Source of the DNA: Acanthopleura granulata
Taxonomy: Eukaryota > Mollusca > Polyplacophora > Chitonida > Chitonidae
Direction of reading: 5' to 3'
DNA: 64,000 nucleotides
NCBI GenBank assembly: GCA_016165875.1
Contig: JABBOT010000010.1
Span: 12,859,357-12,923,356, forward strand
The notes below the pieces were generated by a model, which saw only the letters and a list, made by a program, of their open reading frames with translations, was not told where the DNA came from and made no database searches. Positions 1-11,171 of the stretch are shown here, piece after piece (position 1 is the stretch's first letter; the number at the start of each line of letters is the position of its first letter). The translations under genes and the position numbers were made by a program.

Positions 1-3000
1 TTTTAGAACTTAACTACGCACAATAGATTTTAGAATCAAATTCGTATCCAAACTTGCCAAAATACTAACTGATGGTGTTTACGGCTACACACAAGTGTGT
101 CACCGGAAGTTTGTATTTCATTTAGAATGCCGTGACATCGAATTATCGCACTGTACCTATTTTCTGTCAGCCTAGTTTCCTAGAGAGATAAGGAGATATT
201 TGAAATTAATTTACTGTAATTTTGTCATGTCGAACTTTCATTTCATGTTGTCCACCACAACATCTAGATATTTTGTCGCTCTGCGCTTCATGAATGGGTA
301 CAATAATTTTGAGCAATTTAACACAGCAACCTTGTGTTAATTCCACGGGATCAACGCTGCTACTACTACATGTACTCACATTTAATTTCTTCACGAAACT
401 TTCATAGAAAGTTTCATGCTTACGTAAGGTTGTATTACTTAGAGTGTTTTGTAACATGGCTTTGGCAGTTTAACAAAGTTTTATCTATTTGTCTTTAACC
501 AGCCACTGACATATTTCCCTTCATATAGAGAATATAAGTTAATAATTTTACGACTTCAAGAACAACAACAACCAACTGTAGCAACCTTGAGTCACTGTAA
601 ATTTACAAATTAATCTCATCACTGACATTTGTATTGACATGCGACACTAGATTGTAAATTTCGGTAGGCAGTTTACATTTAAGTACGTATTTATTTATTT
701 ATTTCGTTATCAGGAACGGAATAATTAGATAGACGAAAATGCAATCCGTCATCAATCAGTTAACGGGTTTAACGGAAAGATTTTGTGAGGGTATGACGTT
801 ATACATGTACTAATTTCGGAAAACGGTTCCAGACTGACCAAAACGACAGTTTTTTACCATGCTCAGTAATTCTATAAATTGTATTATTAATCTGAAATTT
901 TTACGACGCCATGGGATACGCCATATTAGAGAAACTGAAAACACTTTCTACGGTGTCACGTCATTGGTATACCTTAAGCTGTATAGCAAAAAAAGGTAAA
1001 CAAGGGTCACCTGACGTCACAACGGAAACTGCACTCTCTATTTAAAGAAATCGCTTACGTCTGATTGGTTGAAACTGAGAACTGGCAAACTTAAGTCGGC
1101 GCTTTCGATTTCCTCGATGCGGGCGTTTTTGCCTACTTTTTAAAGTTTGTATATACTTTGTGTATATACCTTTGATATAATCACCGTTTTTCTCTTCCTT
1201 GGTATAATTTTGGAAAGAATTTTCGATACTCCCGTTAGTATCGTGTTAGAATAAATTATATTCTGGATTTAACTGTATTCGGGACGTGGTAAAATATATA
1301 TATTTGACTGTCAAGTGATTGATGGAATTTACCTTAAAATTTCAGTTACTTTAGGAATTCTTCTAAAAGTGAAGTTATGTAGTGAACGGTATTTTCTAGC
1401 AAGATACGGTCATAAAAAGAGGAATATTTAATAGTTAAATAAAATAAGTTTTATTTACGAGAAAAATATTACACTTGTTTTAATCTTATAGAATGTCTTC
1501 TAAATATCGTACCTTACAGTCGACACACAGCGATGATTTTTGCACACTGTGTAGAAAGCCGTACTCATTTTCTATGCAATGTAACTAGCGATTATCATTT
1601 TATATACGAGCTAAGTAACTATATAAATGTAATTTTCAATCCTTAACGTCTAAAAGTGTTATCCTCAGCTGAAATGGGAAATTCTTACAAAAATAATTGA
1701 TATGTATTCATTTATAAATGTGAATTATTTATTTCTCTTGAGTGAAACGAGCGTAACACACAAAGCCTAAACAGTTGAAGACAGGTGTTAAAATGTCAAC
1801 AAGTTCTAAGAGAGACGCTATAACTCTTTACAACATTTATAATGTAAAACGCGTCATTAAGGTTAGGAATAAAAACATAACCTTAGACTGTAACCTGACT
1901 ATGTCATGCAGATATCGTTATAGTACAACATTTTCTTAGCGTTAAGATGTCAATAATTATAAGTAATACAAACAAACTCTGTAAAATATGAGTGCCAGAA
2001 TGGGGCACTCTAATTCTTTACAATTTTCAAAAGCTGAATTTCTACCGCTTTAAGAAGTGTGGATCTAATATTAAATATGCTTTCCATCTGCCACCGCTGC
2101 CAAAATGTTTGATTTAAAATCATTAAAGTTATGCATAGCACTTCTGTTTTTAGAGGGTATATACTTGGGAATAATGTACGTGAGGATCAACACATAAATG
2201 CACTGCGACAGTTACATTTTTCATGCCCTTCACAATAATTTATCTTAAACATATAATCTGAGGTATAGCGACATGCGAAATTAATACACGGTGTAAATTA
2301 TAATCAAATGTTTCATTTTTGCAATAGTGAGGAGTTTAAACTATAACAACTGTACCTTCAAACTACTTAGCTGCAGTTCTCAGGTTTCGTTTGCTTAAGA
2401 GGGACTATTATCCGATAGGCCAACTCAAGACCTCACAGGCACAGATAAATCTGTGTTTGTTTTTTTTTCAACAGCATGTCGGGATGAGGACAAAGGGAAT
2501 ATGCAACACAACTATATTTTACCGGCTAAATTGTATCGTTTGTTTTACAAGAGCTACAAGATCCTGAGCTTTTTCTAGTAAAGATTTTAATCGAAACTTT
2601 TGCGGTATAAAAAAAAAATAAATCACCCATTTCACAAAAGTTCAATACTCTAAAAAAATTTAAAACAAAGTTTCCTTGTAGATGATTAATTTCTCCTAGA
2701 TTCATTTTGCCTCGATATATATATGTCAAGCAGCATATAATTCAAGTTTCCCATAATCATGTTGCTGAAACTGTTAAAAGAAATAAAAGAACCTTATTTG
2801 TCTAGCTTCAGTACCTATCTTGGCTGCATGACGAAGCAAGTTTTAACTGACAGAATCGTCTGCACTTTGTATAGACTTATGTATAACGCTGGTCGACACT
2901 GACTAATTAACAAATATCCATACGAGGTATACATGGTTAAATTGGCTAAAGGGGAATTGGCAATTCTGGCAGAGCTAATTACATTCTTCATTTTATTGTT

Positions 3001-3022
3001 AGATGACATTTCTTTTTGCATT
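1..3022. other. AT-rich non-coding stretch
   Basis: No open frame here looks like a conserved protein; those present are short and AT-driven. I see no RNA gene or complete transposon. The only notable local structure is a promoter-like motif cluster near position 1012, listed separately. It could be intergenic or intronic. Confidence 0.5.
1012..1068 (+). promoter_or_regulatory. CRE / TATA-like / CCAAT motif cluster
   Basis: A perfect CRE palindrome TGACGTCA (1012-1019) is followed by a TATA-like TATTTAAA (1039-1046) and an inverted CCAAT box GATTGG (1063-1068), all within 57 bases. The next 80 bases are locally richer in CG dinucleotides. This is compatible with a small core promoter, but the motifs are short, their order is atypical because CCAAT normally lies upstream of TATA, and no coding exon follows. 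Chance is a real alternative. Confidence 0.25.
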
Positions 3023-3208
3023 TCTTGCATTTCACTTTTTTTAAAAATTGTCTAACCGTAAACAATCTGAGTGTTTTTTTACGTATTTACTGCCTGTATT
3101 GTAGATTTACTTTCGCTACTGACTTCTTGCATTCCACTTTGTCTTTCAAATTTTCGGACCGTCGACAATTTGAGAGATTTCTTACAAATTTACTCCTATG
3201 TAGACACA
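3023..3208 (+). repeat. Diverged tandem duplication, about 101-bp period
   Basis: Two stretches beginning TCTTGCATT (3023 and 3124) align over about 83 bases with many substitutions. Landmarks recur in the same order: the TCTTGCATTYCACTT start, a CCGT-then-CAAT block, a run of T, then TTACTSCYT and GTAGA. The similarity is clear but old. The copies also read through as similar short hydrophobic peptides in one frame, which follows from the duplication and is not evidence of coding. Confidence 0.5.
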
Positions 3209-3828
3209 AATGGCCATCGGTTTTCTCCACTCTTGCGTACTGTTAGTTCACAGACATTTGATAGTAAGCTCGCCTTTTATGTAATTTTTAACAGTTGAAT
3301 GTGATGGACTCAAATCAAGCGATGAGACACCGCAAACAGCACACGAGAGGAGGAAATCTCCACCAAGCAGTTTTAATACTTTTTTATCTGAATTTTGTTA
3401 AACGCCACTGTCAAGAATTTTTCACTTATACGATGGCGGTAAGAAATCCGTGGATGAAGACCCTAAGTAACTTTTGGCAAGTTACTGACGAGCTTTCACA
3501 CTCGTAAATCTGAAATATTATGCATAACTTCAAAAATGCTAAATCCAACACTTCAACAGTGCCGGGGGATGGAAAAACTTGTATAATGCTAGACTAAGGC
3601 TCTCTAAAGTTTAAGACATTTAACGCCAAGCAAAATGCTTAGAAAATTATGAACTTTAACACCATTTTAATGTCATAAACTAACATATTTATGTGTTGTG
3701 TTTCACTAAGATGAGATGCGTTTCGCATTGTACATGTAGTCGTCAATGCCGAAAGAGTCCTCTAATGACCCTTATATTACAACATGCAAACAATAACTAC
3801 GATGGTTAACTTTTTGGTAGATATTTCA

Positions 3829-4413
3829 CACCATTTAACATGTTAGCACTATCATTTAACAGCATTCAGTACGTTGACACTACCATTTTACACCATTTAA
3901 CATGTTGGCACCACCATTTATACCACTTAACATGTTGGCCCTTCTACTTTACACCATTTAACATGCTGACACAACCACTTTACAGCATTCAGTATGTTGA
4001 CACTACCATTTTATACCATTTAACATGTTCGCACCACCATTTAACACCACTTAACATGTTGACACTGCCATTTTACATCATTTGACATGTTGACACTGCC
4101 ATTTTACACCATTTAACATGTTGACACTACCATTTTACACCATTAAACATGTTGACACTTCCATTTTACACGATTTAAGATGTTGGCACTACCATTTTAC
4201 ACCCTTTAACATGTTGGCACTTCCATTTTACACCATTTAACTTGTTGGCACTACCATTTTACACCATTTAACATGTTGGCACTACCATTTTACACCCTTT
4301 AACATGTTGGCACTTCCATTTTACACCATTTAACATGTTGGCACTAACATTTTACACCATTTAACATGTTGGCACTACCATTTTACAACATGTAACATGT
4401 GGCATCATTTTAG
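3829..4413 (+). repeat. Minisatellite, 31-bp unit, about 19 copies
   Basis: The consensus unit runs ACCATTTAACATGTTGGCAC followed by TACCATTTTAC (31 bases) and repeats head to tail. Variants alternate GTTGAC with GTTGGC and TACCATT with TTCCATT. Early copies (3829-4080) are the most diverged, and central copies (4100-4400) are close to consensus, as expected for recent expansion in the middle. The array ends in a degraded copy near 4405. No coding role is supported. Confidence 0.95.
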
Positions 4414-6125
4414 CCCTTAGAAAAAAGTTGACATCTTATCATTTGCGGTTTAAAGTGCCACTCTAGTTCCAGTATAAATTGGGTAGAAATGTTAAGATGC
4501 TATAAAGGATATGCTATGGAACAAACATGGTCCAAAAGGATTTGCGATGAATAGCACCATTTAACGTCTATAAGTGATGATTCTTTAAAAAAATGAAATC
4601 TTCGGCTGTGTCCGTAAAATTTTCCATGTGTGATCTGTACTATGCCTTACATGATGTCGAACCGAGGAGATGTGACGTCGAGTAAGGCATTTAAGCTGAG
4701 AAAAGTACAGCATCATTTGTTTTTCGTGCGTCAGCAATTGGGGATGTAATGTATTCGTGCGTGTCACCAGACAAAGTTGAAAGGACAAAAAAAAAATTGT
4801 TCCCATATTCTCCTCTTAAAACTAGAATAGCAGTGCTAATACATTGCCATTTTTTTACGGTTTAGTAAATTTAGGTAATTCAAATCTCAGTTTTCATTAC
4901 GACACTGGAGTAACACTTTAAGAGTTCGAAATGCACACATTGGTGGGGAAAAAAGGGGTTTTTAACGAACGTTAGACTGCGCAAACGGCCTTACGAGCGC
5001 TCCACGCAAGAATAGTGAGGCCGGGGACAACCCACATGCTCTTTCAAATGTGCCTGGTGGTCGGCGAGAGCGCTACTTACTCCATGAGCCCTGTACTGTT
5101 CCATCAGTTTTAATTATACGAATCCGTTTTTCGAGAGTTATATATCTGAATATCTTGAAATTGCATATTATGGTAATTATGGTACCAAAAAAAGTAATAT
5201 GATAAAAAGCAATGACGCCTGCACCCAATTGTTGAATTTTATGGCTCGCCTTCTCAAACTGACGGGTCAGCCTGCATACCTGGTGGCGGAAGAATTGGTA
5301 GCGGGAGAGATACTTGTAAAACGAAACTCTAGAAATCCTCCTGTCTGAAATGTTGTTTGCACCTGTCCAGACTGATGATTTTCCTGGCACAGAATCTGAC
5401 ACAGCTTTTAGGTCCGATCGAGATCAACAAGAATGCCAGGCACAGGTAATGTAGACTTTAAAATACACGCTTTCTATACAAGAATCCACTACATGACCAT
5501 ATTTGCTCGTTGAATTCAATGTCATAAAACTGGGTTAGCAAATTGGAACAAAGGGTATAGTTTTTCGGCACGATTTATTGCACCTGCTGTCGGCGAAACC
5601 TAGCATGCCAGATATGGCTCAGAGAAGCCTTATTTAACATCTACAGTCATACACAAGCATAAAATCAGGAGAGAGGACGGTATAGATGTAACCAGGCATA
5701 AGTAACGTGAAGAATACTGGTTCTGCGTCATTAGGTCTAGTCAGCAGGGTTTAAGCACGGTCGTAAAACCAACTGTTGGTATCAGATCGTGGACCATTAG
5801 CGCTGACCTGAACTTATAGTACTGACATATTATCATATAAATAAAATTTGTCGAATGACCCATATTTTTTGCCTATAAACTTTTGGGTGCTTTGCTTCAT
5901 TATTTAGTCGCATATTGCCACGAATTTGCTTTTACTTTATTTAATCTTAGCCCTTAACTTAAATTCCCTAGTTTTGCTCTGGTGGCCGTTTTACAAACAT
6001 GGTCTCCGTTATGTCAAATGTAAATGTCATGAGGATACAGTTGTATTTGTAGGTATACATTGACATGGTAGTAACGTTTCGCATAGCCTTACAATCTCTA
6101 CGTAAGATGGACCCCGGGCTTCTTA
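4414..6125. other. Non-coding stretch without recognised features
   Basis: A minus-strand open frame of about 109 codons (5073-5402) begins at GTG, contains a hydrophobic segment and matches no family I know. An in-frame CAG/GTATGC near 5280 could be a splice donor, but nothing else supports a gene. I see no tandem array or terminal-repeat element. Confidence 0.45.
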
Positions 6126-6305
6126 TCTGACGTGCGTGTATCTGACATGCGTGCATCTGACGTGAGTGTATCGTACGTGCTTGAATCTGACGTGCGTGTA
6201 TCTGACATGCGTGCATCTGACGTGGGTGTATCGGACGTACTTGAATCTGGCGTGCATATATCTGATATGTATGTATTTAACGTGCTTGAATCTGACGTGC
6301 GTGTA
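6126..6305 (+). repeat. Minisatellite, 15-bp unit, left half (about 12 copies)
   Basis: Tandem units of consensus TCTGACGTGCGTGTA. Substitutions give a higher-order pattern alternating TCTGACATGCGTGCA with TCTGACGTGCGTGTA, and TCGTACGTGCTTGAA-like variants mark every fourth unit or so. The array stops at a TA dinucleotide where a DNA transposon begins and resumes, in register, at 10079. Each unit carries an ACGTG core, which is incidental unless shown to bind a factor. Confidence 0.93.
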
Positions 6306-9300
6306 CACTGAAAATAATATTCCTTAACAATCTTTCGGAATTCCATCAGTTGGTTGTTGTGGCACACTCCAAAAAAAAAAATGTAAAGAAAATTCCCCCC
6401 AAATTTATGAATTGCTCCTAAAAATTTAAGGAATTTACAATCTAGTTATATTTGTTTCATGTTTACGGAATAATCCGTAGGCCTAATTATTCCTCGAGAA
6501 TTCCTCCAAAATACGTCACGAACATCCGGGTTTCAATTCGAGCAGACGACAAAGCCGTCGGGGGATCTGTTGAGGTAAGTGGAGATAAAACACACAATAA
6601 TCTGTCCACTTTAACATTAATAAACAATCGGTACGACGTGTATTTGTGTTATATTTTTCTGTGAATACCTCGCTTATTTATTCGAATGATTCATGCAATC
6701 AATACAATGAGGTGAAACTAAAACTGTAGGCGGCATTGTGTCCGGTAATTTTGAAATGATCTTCAGCTTCAAGAAGACACTGCTGTTACATAAGAATACC
6801 TCTTTTTGAAAATAGTTGAATTAGAACTTATGTTATCTAGATGACATTTGTAGAGACAGATACTCTATACGTGTATCATCCTAATTCTTTTGTGAAAGGA
6901 AGAGAAATAAACTTAACTTCGCCAGGTGAAAACCGAACTACTTAGGCTTATGTTGAAGTTGCGATCCATTGTGTGTCTTTTTAACGGTAGTTAATCACAG
7001 TGTGGGGTACTGTTGATGAGACAGGATATGTGTACAATGTCTGTTCATAGTTTTTGTAATCTGAGTCGATAAATGAACAGAGTTTCTGCCTGAAATTTCA
7101 TATAGTCAAGTGTTACCACAACACTGCATCTTAAATATAGGTGTTCTTCAGGCGACAATTTAATGCATCACTTTGTTAAATCGCTAGGCTGCTTAGCATA
7201 TGACATAGTCACAACCTGCTGTACTTTTTCTGATTGTTAAGATCATTATTGTTTTTAAATATTTGTGTTTGTGTGCGTAATTAATTTCATAGCAAAATTA
7301 CTCAGGTGTCAGGATGTGGTCTCTTGTAATGTTATGGTAGATCTGCATTACATTTTCGCATTTGTGTTTCACAGTAACTGGTGTCTGAAATCATTACACA
7401 CAGCAGAGAAAGAAACCACAGGGCCACCTGAAGTTGCCAAGGAGAAAAACATCCCAGGAGATTAACCACGCATCATTCATATACTTGGGAAAAGGCCTAC
7501 CTTACAAGTTGTGGTGCTGCATCATCCAGGACAGGCCCGTTCACACTGAGTGCGGTAATAATCACAACCACGTTTCAAAATCTTACAGTCACAATGATTT
7601 AACTTTCCTTGAGTGGAGTGCCACACTTACGTTATTTTCAATCAGTATAAATACTTACATATGTCGTGGTCAATGGAATAAACTTATGGCACGAAAAATG
7701 CAGGTGGTAATTCTGAATATTATTCACCCTATTCATTTATTGCTTTACTAACCACTTAATCCCTAAATTTAATTTGTTACTAATTTAATAATTCAGAGCA
7801 TGTCTAAGGGAATATTCAGCCGATAATTGCAGTTTGTATATAGATATTAATAGGATATGTTGTTGGATATGTAAACAATTTCCTGTTCTCATGAAAGCGT
7901 ATTATTATTTGTAGAATTTCCGGAAATAAATGAGTGGAAAACAACAGACAACTTCATGACACCTGTAACAACGTAGGCCTGCTGCTCCTAATTAGAAAAC
8001 TTCACATCCAGTTTGTATTCTGAGGACGAAATAGAGCTACAGATAATTTAGGAGATAAGTTTCTATAATGATTCAGAAGTATTTTTATCAGCCAGAGATA
8101 AATGTATCAGTGGATGCAGTAGAAAAATAAATTCTGTTCAATCCTGCCAATGATGACAAATGTTACATCTAGTGTAGTTGAGTGTTTTGCAAAAATATTA
8201 ACACATACCAGATGTCTCTAGAAAGACAAGCAACTGTAATGAGTATCACTATCAATAACCTGCATGTCCAATTATACTGAATGGCGTAAATTAATAACGG
8301 TAAAAATTCAACCCACAATACATGTAGCACCTATAAGGCAATACTCATAGAATATATGTTCTTATTTTTCTAGCATGTCTACTACTTTGTTATTTATAAT
8401 CTACCATCCAGTGATAGTATAAATGTCCTCATATTTTCACATGTTTGTGGTTTACAGAAATCCAGGGCAGAAATGATGGTGTTCAAAAGCCATCCATTTT
8501 TTCTGCATCCACTATCATCATGCATAGAAGACCGAGATGAAGATACATGTAAGTACATGTAGTAGGCCTACTGTGTGGTGTTTTACATGAAGATGCTTTC
8601 AGGATATAGTAAAAATAAAATACGTTGTTAAAATCTGACCTTCTTAATGTATATATACCGGTAGTACAAAGCAAAAGTATATCATACAATACTAAACATT
8701 TCATATCATACATGTGTATTCACTATTCTGGAAGATCAACTAATACATTAACAGTAAAAGGCAGTTGACCAATGAGGTCTGGTATTCAAATCCGGAGGAT
8801 TCAAATCAACCAATGTCAGGTACCTGGCAAAAGGCGGTGGTAACTTCCAAACACTCTAGCTTAGACCACCTACAAACCTGCTTGTTGTCATATAAGTCAA
8901 AGGTTCTTGAGTATGTGGCATGAAGCAAAATAGAAAAACATACATTTTAATTGAAATTATTGAGGACGTGGTGGGGGGGGGGACAGTGTATCACTGATAT
9001 AACAGAAAATAATCACTGTTGAAGTAAATGATCTTAGAATGAGCTTTACACTCACTGTTCAATATCTGAGTCACTACTCTGTGATGTTTTTTCTTCTCAG
9101 GTAATAAATAGTGGCATATTTGCATCTGACAAATGCACAAGCTGTACAGGGATGTGACCACCTCCACATGCTTCATGGAGACAAGGACACAAGGAAAACA
9201 GACAAAGCCTTTTTTTAAATAGATTACTCCATGTTAAACATCAGATTGACTGTGCTACCGAAACTCATGCAATCTCTAGGTTTGTATATGTGTCACAGTA

Positions 9301-10078
9301 CTGCTGGTTCAACTTACTCTGCTTAAGGAATTTTTGTTAGACAAGTTAAACGTTGTGTGAAAATTAGAAGTGAAGACAAAAGAAAATCACATGTTTAACT
9401 TAATAAACACGTGAACAGAATCTTCATTATTCCTTGTTCCATGTGTTTTAATGACATTACAAATTGGAAAGAAAGGATTTCTGTACAACCGCGATAAATA
9501 CCACTGATGTGAATAAACAAAATGTCTTTGCTGATGAGTTACCTTATCGGCAGATCATTTATTACTTACTCAATGCTGAGATCTCCTGATATGTTTTTCT
9601 CTCTTTTTTTTCTTTCAAGTGATTTTGATTGTTCGTGAATCTCAAATGAGCAAAAAAGGATGTGGTTCAATGTCATCACCCGGAATGGGAAATGATGTTC
9701 AGAAAAGTTTCTGACAAACGGTGCTCAAGAACATCCGTCTATTGTGATAATTAAGACCATATTGTGACTGGTTGTAGTTTCCATATTTCAGGTTTAGGAA
9801 GCATCTAAAACACGGGGGTGCCTCTAATTTAGTATTTATAGTTTGTGTGAAAAAGTCTGACAAATTCCGTGATGCAAAAGAACTATTCCTTAATTTTTCT
9901 TTATGGATTTATTCTGATAAATGGTCATTCCATAAGTTTTATTTTCCTTTAAAATATTGTTAAGGAAAGATTCCTTAAAAGTTCACATTCCTTAAAGTTT
10001 AAGGAATATTCTGTTGGTGAAATAATCGGGGTATATTCCTTAAAGTTTTCTTTCACTTGTTAAGGATTTTTTTCAGTG
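6306..10078. mobile_element. DNA transposon, 3773 bp, inserted in minisatellite (TA target duplication)
   Basis: The left end reads CACTGAAAATAATATTCCTT and the right end, reverse complemented, reads CACTGAAAAAAATCCTTAAC. The two align over about 24 bases with a small gap. A TA dinucleotide flanks both ends (6304-6305 and 10079-10080). Removing the element plus one TA restores the flanking 15-bp minisatellite in perfect register, which proves insertion. TTCCTTAA/TTAAGGAA motifs cluster near both ends, as expected for subterminal transposase-binding repeats. A TA duplication with a CACTG terminus fits the Tc1/mariner superfamily, but 3.8 kb is long for it and no transposase or DDE domain is visible, so other TA-targeting superfamilies remain possible. 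Probably non-autonomous. Exon-like blocks are described under findings. Confidence 0.85.
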
Positions 10079-10170
10079 TACTTGACGTGCGTGTGTTTGA
10101 AGTGCGTGTATTTGACGTGTATGTGTTTGGAATGCATGTATTTGACCAACGTGTATTTCATCTGCGTGTA
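10079..10170 (+). repeat. Minisatellite, 15-bp unit, right half (about 6 copies)
   Basis: Continuation of the array at 6126-6305 after the transposon, with units such as CTTGACGTGCGTGTG and TTTGACGTGTATGTG. These copies are more diverged than the left-hand ones, with TTTGACCAACGTGTA and TTTCATCTGCGTGTA at the right edge. Confidence 0.9.
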
Positions 10171-10304
10171 CAAACCGTTTATAGGGCCGTAGGTATTTGT
10201 GGCCAATAATCTCGGCATGCAATTCAAATCTGTAGCATTTCTTTAACTGGAATCCCCCGGTAACAAAGAAGTAAGAAAGGAACGACAGACATGTGCCTGT
10301 AGAA

Positions 10305-10450
10305 TGGCCTCCATGGCGGAAAGGTTAACGATATAACGCAGCGCAAGGTCCAGGGGCCTCTACCCCGCCGCCGTAAAAGTGAAATATTTTTGAGTAGGCC
10401 TATGGTGTAAGTCCCCAGTCAGATTGAAAATTAGGAAAATAAATAAATCA
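10305..10450 (+). mobile_element. SINE with internal deletion
   Basis: The 5' part (10305 to about 10362) matches the head of the SINE at 56082: GGCCTCCATGGC, GGTTAACG, GCGCAA, then AGGGGCCTC. The sequence then jumps directly to the SINE 3' part, CCGCCGCCGTAAAAGTGAAA (from 10365), a TTTTGAGTA block and an AAATAAATAAA end. The middle of the element, including the B box and the roughly 100-bp core, is missing. It is an old, inactive copy. Confidence 0.7.
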
Positions 10451-10993
10451 CATGATATTGGAGAACAGTTTTCCATGGGCTAGGACACATTTTCACCAAA
10501 CATGGACGTGGAACAACGTCGTTCCCGTAAGTTTTTACGAAATGGCCCTAGCCCGCAGACATCCACATTTCACTTGTTGTTTTTCCGGAAAGTTTATGAT
10601 GTTTATCACACTCAAAATCCAGCCATTCAAAATACTGCCAGAATGCCATGTACTAAACAAACGCGATCTCTGTATGTTGCGCATAGGGTGGTAACGCCAC
10701 GCCATATTATAGTATGCCAATGAGATGGATGTTAGATTTATTTAAAAGAAGTGACAACCAAGTTTTAAAACATAACAAAAAAATTAATAAAAAAAATAGA
10801 CAAGTACATTTCTTTTAAATATGCAGAAATAATGATTCGAAAAAAATCATAAAATGACCTTTTATACTGTGATTAAGGAATGCAATGGAATCAAATAAAG
10901 ATCTATTCAGAAACATGGATCTCTCCCCACCCCCTTCAATTGTCCCCGGCACAAAAACTGAAAAAAATTCTTCAATAATTTTACGATCCAAAA
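10451..10993. other. Non-coding stretch
   Basis: Short overlapping open frames on both strands (10452-10723) have no recognisable content. The right part (10740-10990) is A-rich with several AAAAAA runs. Nothing else is seen. Confidence 0.45.
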
Positions 10994-11171
10994 CGGCTTA
11001 CACAATATGTTGATCAGTTACAGAGGTATCAAACTGTCTGGGCAAAGTGTTCGCAAATATTACAAACAATCGGCTTACACAATATGTTGATCAGTTACAG
11101 AGGTATCAAACTGTCTGGATAAAGTGTTCGCAGATATTACAAACAATCGGCTTACACAATATGTTGATCAG
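10994..11171 (+). repeat. Tandem duplication, 77-bp unit, 2.3 copies
   Basis: Units start at CGGCTTACACAATATGTTGA (10994, 11071 and a 24-base partial at 11148). Copies 1 and 2 differ at only a few bases (for example GGGCAAAG versus GGATAAAG), so the duplication is recent. Confidence 0.95.

Noticed and set aside
3829..4413. CRISPR array, because of regular repeats
   Set aside because: Units are contiguous with no unique spacers and occur in eukaryotic DNA. It is a minisatellite. The same applies to the other arrays.
5968..6367. Minus-strand frames of 61-89 codons with regular HARQI / SDTRTSD-like repeats
   Set aside because: They are read-throughs of the 15-bp minisatellite, whose unit length is a multiple of three, so any frame repeats every five residues.
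8971..8980. Poly-G run as a G-quadruplex
   Set aside because: Single G-run with no neighbouring runs of three or more.
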